Shown one piece after another: positions 57,623 to 64,000 of a stretch of DNA of 64,000 bases. Below the pieces are notes generated by a model that was given only the letters and a program-made list of their open reading frames with translations, had not been told where the DNA came from and made no database searches. The position numbers and the translations under genes were made by a program. This stretch comes from Plasmopara viticola (taxonomy: Eukaryota; Oomycota; Peronosporomycetes; Peronosporales; Peronosporaceae): contig MBPM02000170.1 in the NCBI GenBank assembly GCA_001695595.3, forward strand, positions 1 through 64,000. The letters run 5' to 3'. How positions within the stretch are numbered: position 1 is the stretch's first letter; each line of letters begins with the position of its first letter.

Positions 57623-60304
57623 CTACTTTTTTATCTTCGTGAAGGCTCGTTTTTTGGCCTTTTTCTTCTTTTTCCCTTTTTTACGGGATTGACCAGTCTT
57701 CTGTTTCTCTGGGACAAACTTGCGGACAATACCCTCTATCGGTTCATACCCTGGGTCTTGCATTGCCTCTGGCACTTGAAGCCACGCACTCCACACTTCC
57801 AACATTCTTGCTGATGCTCGCTCTTTCAACCTGCCGTATCTCATAGCCACGTTTGTCAAAATTATCATTACAAGTACCACAACGCGTCTACCTTATTGAA
57901 TCTTCCACGCTTGAACCCACAACACGATTGAAAAATGGATCTTTTGCAGGAAACTCTTGGCTCGACTTGACCATTTGTGCGTACGCAAGTCCCAAATTTT
58001 TCAAAGTCGACGCCGCATTCCAGAATGCGTGTGGCTCCAACTGGTACGACCGTTCCATAGGCTTAGCTGCCTCACTCAACAGTGTTAAGTTTTCAGGATC
58101 CTCTGCGATGGTCCTTTCTAGCAAGTACGTAGCCCAGCTCAGTTCTTTCATTCCGTGATCTCGCGCCTATCGTGTAAAGAATGCAATGTTAGCTGTATCT
58201 CATGCGAATTCCAAAGTTACACTTACAATTGTCCACTCCCACGTTTTGTCATCGTAAAGCTCTTTAGGAGGAAGTGTTGATAGCCGGTCGCGAATCATCG
58301 TCTTGACTTTAACTTGCGACGAGTACCAACTCTTGAGCGATGGAGATGGACTCAATTGGCTTCGAAACTCGTCGAGTAGCCCATAGGGTACAAGAGTGTA
58401 CTTTTCATTCACATCTTGATCATTGTAACTCAATTTACCACCCAGGAAGATGCGTGGCTGCTTTCGTGAAGCCTTTGATGCAGTCGGACCAATGTTAGCG
58501 TCTAAAAATTGCGTCATGCTAAAGCCTTCCCCCTAAATGATCACAGAGGCATCAATATGGTGGACGTTTCACAACATGTAAGCAAACTTTACCATCGAGC
58601 CGTAAGGCACGAGTCTGGATCCAGGAAATTGAAGCTTTGCATACTGATCGTGCTTTCCAGCGAACCACGTGTATGTCATCATCGAGAGGTTTAAAATCAT
58701 CACATCCGGGCGTCGAAACTCACAGCGCTGCACATATCGCAGTGACGTCCACTGGAGATCAAAATTCACCAGCAGCACAGCGTTGAGTGGCAGTGGGTCC
58801 AGTAGGGCCTGGGCGTAGTTTCGAATGTAAAAGGCTTGACTCTGGTCGCACAGCTTGTACCAACGACAAATTTGGGCACTGATCAACGCCAGACAAGAAA
58901 GGTCAAGAAGCACAACAATGATAGTCCTGAGTGCTCGAAAGTGCCTGTCACCAACACGTTTGACTAAATCCACAATGTACCCCAGGCCAAGTCCAAACCA
59001 GATAAACAGTATCACGTTGGGTTGTTGCCAAAAGCGCATTTGGACGCCGTATAGAAGACCTTCGTTGAGTGGCAGATTGGCGAGTGAATGGAAAATAATC
59101 ATGTAAAAGGTGTACACAGCCATCACAAACCATCCCAGTTGATGATTGAATCTATCAGACTTGAGAGTCTGAAGCATTCCGAGTGCAACGACGGGAAATG
59201 CAAGTTGAAAAGGAATCTCTCGAGTTGCTACGTCAACTCCATACAGGTACAGCCGTGTCCAAACGTCTTCATTGCGTTCGTTACTTGCGTATAACCGAAA
59301 GGTACCATAGTCTGCTCGACGAACGTGGTGAAGGAAGCCACTGAACGTTGACACATCTCCCCATGATCCTGGCTGCGGATGCCATAGAGCGACGAGTGGC
59401 ATGTAAAGGTACGGCGTCAAGCCAAGCATCAATGCGCCCGCCAATTGTGCAAACTCTTTCCACCACAATGTTTGTCGTCTGGACCATAGCACCCACCCAA
59501 TAATTGGCACCTCAAAAAGCACCATCGTGTGCTGATTGCACATTGCGAGACCACAAAGAAACGCCCCGATCAGCGCCAAGTTGAAATCTAAACGACGCGC
59601 GTATTGGAGCAATAAATAGATCAACACGGCTGCAAAGGCATTGTTCAATGCAAAAACTTCAGCCCCCACTGCATACGTCCATATAAGCGGGGAAAATCCA
59701 AATAAAGCCTAAAATACCAAATCAAGAGTTTGAAGACACATTAGCGAGTTAGAAAAGCAACCTGATTTTGGCAAACGTTGTACGTACAGCAGCAGTGGCA
59801 GCAGCAACACGTCGCCCGTTCCACTTTGTAGGTGCCATCCAGTGCAACAAGCTGAGATAAATAAATGTCACTGCTGTTGTGCCGCAAACTGTATGAGAAG
59901 TAGAAACGAAATCATGAAAGTTAAGAATTGCTGTTTTCGTCAAAAGTTTCGCAAACAAACGCACCAGCTGAGAAAAAGTTGGCCCGCCAAGCTGGTGTAT
60001 CGCCAAATGGCAAGTAGTGGGTAAATAGGTGGACGACGATATTGTAAAGAGGGTACCCAGGAGGATGCGAGATACCCAAATGACAGGATTCGGCCACAAG
60101 CTCCCCGCTGTCTCCCCCAGCAATAGTCGGGTACAGCGTCATGGTGTAGCCAAGCAGAGTCCCCGACGCAAGCAACGTCATTAGCGCTATATCGCCAATC
60201 GACAATGTATACGAAATTGAGGGGGTAGAGCTGCTAACGAGTTCATGGCAATCGGTGGAAATGGCATGGATGGCGGCGGCACGGTGCTCTTTGCGACGTT
60301 TCAT
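57623..60304 (-). CDS. TMEM260: TMEM260 family protein O-mannosyltransferase (six exons)
   Basis: Exons 60304-59965, 59888-59788, 59708-58593, 58532-58227, 58166-57892 and 57830-57623 join in phase to about 781 aa. Introns are 76, 79, 60, 60 and 61 bp, all GT-AG. The N-terminal luminal loop has the family signature AGGDSGELV (residues 62-70) and HPPGYPL (80-86); GGDSGE carries the acidic residues expected at the active site of this GT-C fold. Multiple membrane helices follow through exon 3 (for example LALIGAFLCGLAMCNQHTMV). Exons 4-6 give a soluble, TPR-like C-terminus ending in a very basic tail (KKGKKKKKAKKR). In animals TMEM260 adds O-mannose to IPT domains in the ER. The acceptor of the last exon has one alternative, 9 bases upstream in transcript order. 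No break found. Confidence 0.92.
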
Positions 60305-61230
60305 GCTTGTCAGTAATGGAAGATACGCGCGTAATATATCCAGCTTGCTTTATTTCTAGTAAATTATACAGTGGTCTTATATTTCTTTAGGGGGGGGCAC
60401 AAAAACTACAGCATTGATGCTCTCTACCTATGCTTTCGCCTTCTCTTGTCTCGGTTTATAAAGTGTATCTTGCGTATTTTATTTTTGCTTTCTGCTTTGG
60501 TTACACCTGGTAGATATTGTGGAACAGCAATATTTAGAAAGCGATGTCGACTTTGTACTCTACAAGCAATTTCTTTTGATTGGTTGCGCACGCAAATATT
60601 CATTCGACTACACAAAAAGCAACGACAATGCGCAGAATTTGTGTGCACGATGGGCTGGAAGAAGGTCCTACAAGCCGCATTTCGAGCGGAAACCTTTATG
60701 TATCAACAAATTTGGCGTCATGCTTTACGTGCTCTAAAGCGGTTCTTGTCTCGCGCCTTTTAAAGGTAACTTGCATTTAATACTTGATTAAGCTTGAGAC
60801 TTCGCTAATGGTAAATGAAGCCGAAATGTCTTCTATCTGCATGTGAAAATTATTTGTCTTCTAGACTGCTCATGACCTATACATGAAAGGAAGCGAATAG
60901 CAAATGCTGAGCATGAAATTTTATGCGTGAGTAAAACTAAAAACTAAGTATCGTTCACGCAGACTTCAATTCCGACCCGTGACACAGGCGCATCGTGCAC
61001 ACATGTCGCATTGTGATAAATATGCAAGCTTGGTACCAACTTCAAGAGCAATGCAATATAAACGTCAAAACTATTATCACGCTCGATACACAACTTGCTC
61101 TACCGTGAATAAACAGCAAATCTGCGTGTCTCTATCTCGCTGTACGAAGCATTCGATAATGTCGGTAATTAAGCAAGTTATCAGTATATGCCAAGAACAA
61201 AGGTTGTAAATTACGATAAATTGATCTTAC
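60305..61230. other. upstream region of TMEM260, gene-poor
   Basis: Overlapping frames on both strands at 60.37-60.78 kb have no recognisable motif. An eight-base G run is at about 60391. Confidence 0.4.
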
Positions 61231-61241
61231 TCGTCCATGAT

Positions 61242-61586
61242 TTAAACAGTAGGTGCCAAACATGAGGCGTGTAATGAATTTCTCAAGTTTGCATTGACGT
61301 TTGCCCCTGTGGCTCCATCGCACCCCCTTCTTGCGTGATGCGTTCGGACATCCCTTGACAGCGAATTACCTCCACCGTGACGGATACAGAGACCACGACT
61401 GACGGCATGTTTAATGCAATTCAATGTCGAGCATCGTAAGCCACCCCCTTGAGCAATGCAAACGCCTCTAGCTTTAGCGCGTTTGTTGCAATCAATCATA
61501 CCACAAAGCTTTGCGCTATGAAATTGCTTCAGCGTGTCGGATTTTGCAGGGCTAAGCTTTCGTAGATTCTTCTGTGTTCATTCAGT
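61242..61586 (-). pseudogene. fragment of a Cys/His-Gly-Gly repeat (WRKY19-like) protein
   Basis: Two consecutive units read LCGMIDCNKRAKARGVCIAQ-GGG and RCSTLNCIKHAVSRGLCIRH-GGG. The second follows C-x4-C-x-K-x-A-x2-R-G-x-C-x2-H-G-G-G; the first has Gln in place of the His. In oomycetes such repeats occur in long arrays in proteins usually named WRKY19-like zinc-finger proteins. Here only about two units remain, preceded in frame by NLRKLSPAKSDTLKQF and an upstream stop, followed by a run-out without further repeats. It is therefore a truncated remnant or a single exon of a longer gene. The repeat probably binds zinc; its role is not known. Confidence 0.6.
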
Positions 61587-61664
61587 TCGATAGCAGCGGC
61601 GTCAGCCAATAAATTGTTTGGTTTTAGTTCAGGTTAACTTGGTGACATTGTCGCTTTAAGGAAC

Positions 61665-62215
61665 AGCCCTGTGGTCTATCTACCCTAGTTCAACTCTGCG
61701 CTTCCAAGCGGAGAGTGTAGAGCTTTCCTTTGTAATGGCATAAAGCTGCCACTTGTTGGTAACACTGATACGTGATATCAGAATGCCACACTTACCAGGA
61801 ACTTGTAAAGGTAGAGTATCTGTTGGATTCTAAAATATTTAAGGCTTTAACAATTAAAATCTCGCTAGATTGACACAGTCGCCGATTTGCACCTTTGAAG
61901 TTTAATTACACGCTGACTACTCGTAAGTATCAAGCAAAGTCTGCTCAAACGTGTTGCCGGCACGAATGTGTCAAAGCGATGCTGCCGTAAAATTATCTAA
62001 CGTTGAGAAGGGACCATCTGTTGTGACGCAGGACATGTTGAACAATAGTGCTGATATGATGAGCTGTCATAATTTAACATCGAGAATGAGGCTACTGTGA
62101 AAGTACATAGGAAATTTACAATAAAATTACTGAGAACATGTACTTGATAACAAGGGGTCATAGGTCAAAGGGCATGTACCGCCCGTACGCTGTGCTTGTA
62201 ATTTTGACACGGCAA
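61665..62215 (+). repeat. dispersed repeat, copy 2
   Basis: The counterpart of 51474-52195 without the palindromic block. If the copy is taken from TGTGGTCTATCT to GACACGGCA, it starts TG and ends CA like an LTR, and the flanks AGCCC and AGCTC agree at four of five bases. This would make it a solo LTR of about 550 bp, but the limits are uncertain. Confidence 0.65.
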
Positions 62216-64000
62216 GCTCAGTGAGACAAATTGACGGCAAAAGATAGAGCACAGTTTAATGTACTTTGTCTACCAAGTTGAAGCAGAAACAAAATATAAT
62301 AAAAAAGAGGTGTGTCTGTAAAGCAGTTTTTTTTCGGTAAGTCTTTCAGGTCGTAAAAATTACTGACCCTGTCACTGCGGTGGTGGTTTATGCTGGTAAA
62401 AGTCGAAAGTGTTCACCTGTTTTTTGCCGAACGTGCAAAATAGAGTTTAAAGTTGTCGAAAATGTACCCCTGACGGTTGTTACATTGCATGTACAGTTCT
62501 TGAATAAAGAGGCTTTATTCTGAGGTATTCGAAGTCTGAATTTTGACAATAATCACTTGATCACAATTACTATGAACAAACTGTGGTGGTAATAACAGCA
62601 GGAGTACTCGAGGTAATCCTTAAACAAAGATCAAGCTTTCGTCATAGAACTCGAATTTGATACCATTTCTCTAAAACGATGTATTCGACTTCGCGAAAAG
62701 CTTACTAACAGAGATAGGGATACGATGCTTTCCCTTACAATATGTCGCAGCAAACAAATAAGATGATATTTAAATTCCTTTTCATGTATAATTAAGTATT
62801 GTTTGGTACTTAAAACCTACCATTTGATAGGATGACTTCGAAAACACGTCTATTGTAAATGATGTCTGACTGGACGGAGGTACGGGTCACTGTATACCAT
62901 CGGACTTTCTGAAACGAGATCAACGCATCCAACCGGCGCTTTAAAGGTTATCACGATTTTAAGGACCCCATATGTCTTCAAGAACTATTCAGGTTTCTAC
63001 CCCATGGTCAGCCTGGTTGATAAAGTGAGAAGGATGGTCAAAGGGCGAATGATGGTGCCCATAGCTACAGCAATATCGACCATAAATCTGAGAGACTGAA
63101 CATTTAAAAGAGTGTACGAATAATGGGCGGATGAGCCGAAAAATCGCCATTTGAAAAGCAACTTCCTGACGCAGTCCGGTCGATTCGCGCTTTTCAATTG
63201 GATTGTGAAGCTCAGTAGTCGCATACCAAAGTAGACCCGTCTCTTCCTCAAGGACTTAACGAGTTCGAATTTTTTTTACAAAAGCTGTAGCTTGACCATA
63301 TGGGCCGACCCCAAGAGCTAAAAGAAGCGTTTAAACTCATTCGCGGGATGCCAAAATTTTGATGCCTGTTAAGGACAGGGATTTTATAGACGAGTGCTTC
63401 GGGAACATCTGCACAGTGTTCTAACGCTGACGATGGGATGTGCAACTTTTATGTCACCGCGATCATATGTAAGTCGCCACCTCACCAGACGTCTACTCAC
63501 ACTAATTTTTTTCGAAGGCTCCTGATTAGTATATCTTAGTCAATGCAAGTCGATCAATACGCTCATCTTCTTCGTGCGCTATGTGGACTCGCAGAAAAAC
63601 TCTCTTATGTGACGTCAAAATACGAAACTTATCCTATAAACGTCAATGCTCCGATGCTACATGCCGATAGCTGTGCATGGGCTCTTACCACTGCTTTAAG
63701 GCTCTCGTAAAGAAATCTACTCGGTGGCATAAGAAGCTGAATCGGGAGCTGTGTGAAAGCGCGTCATGAAGCACATTGAGCTTGTATTTAAGGTAACGGT
63801 TGTAATTCGCACAAATTGGCAATCATCTTGCCATTTTTTACAGGAAACATAGCGGACGTATTGTCGTCTGCATCGATGCGTGGTCATGTTCAACCACAAA
63901 AGGCTTAGGGCCTGGACGATTTCCGCGGAACTTCACCAGTGCATGTCTGAGATTAGGTGATTTCTTTTAATGAGAAAAAGGTTTCATTTGTCTGGAATAA
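62216..64000. other. gene-poor stretch to the window end
   Basis: Frames at 62997-63251, 63248-63445 and 63717-63899 (minus) are unrecognised. Pieces of the plus strand around 63.5-63.7 kb read as protein over short spans, but I cannot name them. Confidence 0.35.

Noticed and set aside
63668..63692. TGGGCTCTTACCA near 63.68 kb, matching the middle block of the short LINE-derived elements
   Set aside because: Only about 13 bases match and neither the 5' nor the 3' blocks are nearby; likely chance.
1..64000. tRNA, rRNA or CRISPR arrays
   Set aside because: I looked for B-box-like GTTCGA contexts and for regularly spaced short repeats and found none that folds or repeats convincingly; CRISPR is not expected in a eukaryote.

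Overview
The window looks like nuclear DNA from an oomycete (Peronosporales: a Phytophthora or a downy mildew). The reasons are compact protein genes with short GT-AG introns (59 to 89 bp where I could place them), long AT-rich gene-poor stretches, LINE retrotransposons, Crinkler-like (CRN) effector remnants, and a fragment of the Cys/His-Gly-Gly repeat proteins often annotated as WRKY19-like in oomycetes. I cannot fix the species from sequence alone.

Layout. 1-9.5 kb is gene-poor. It holds two short LINE-derived repeats, one unrecognised 134-codon frame, a perfect 54-bp palindrome and a degenerate ~105-bp tandem array. 9.5-13.4 kb is a dense minus-strand pair: a coiled-coil protein of CCDC177 type and a GTPBP1/2-type translational GTPase, each broken once by a one-base shift in an A run. 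An internally deleted LINE with an 11-bp target-site duplication follows at 13.56-14.70 kb. 18.2-21.5 kb carries an exosome RNase of the DIS3/Rrp44 family. 21.5-31 kb is gene-poor with scattered decayed coding pieces and another short LINE-derived repeat. 31.8-34 kb holds two tail-to-tail Crinkler-like pseudogene pieces, next to a 6.6-kb decayed LINE (about 34.0-40.6 kb). EIF2B1 (four exons) lies at 43.4-44.6 kb. 44.6-55.4 kb is again gene-poor, with Ty3/gypsy debris, nested inverted repeats and a dispersed repeat. 55.4-60.3 kb holds a short LINE-derived copy, a 723-bp TIR transposon, a small coiled-coil gene starting 61 bp from that transposon, and a six-exon TMEM260 (O-mannosyltransferase) gene on the opposite strand. 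The last 3.7 kb has the zinc-repeat fragment and a second copy of the dispersed repeat.

The intact or nearly intact genes are housekeeping functions: RNA decay (DIS3 family), translation initiation (eIF2B alpha), translational GTPase (GTPBP1/2) and ER glycosylation (TMEM260). They are unrelated neighbours rather than an operon. The most distinctive signal is a family of ~305-325-bp elements. Every internally complete copy has the same three-piece structure cut from the 5' end, a short middle block and the 3' end of a LINE, with target-site duplications and 5-bp-repeat tails. This is what a non-autonomous, LINE-mobilised (SINE-like) family would look like. Exon boundaries, frameshifts and repeat limits were read by eye and need alignment to confirm.
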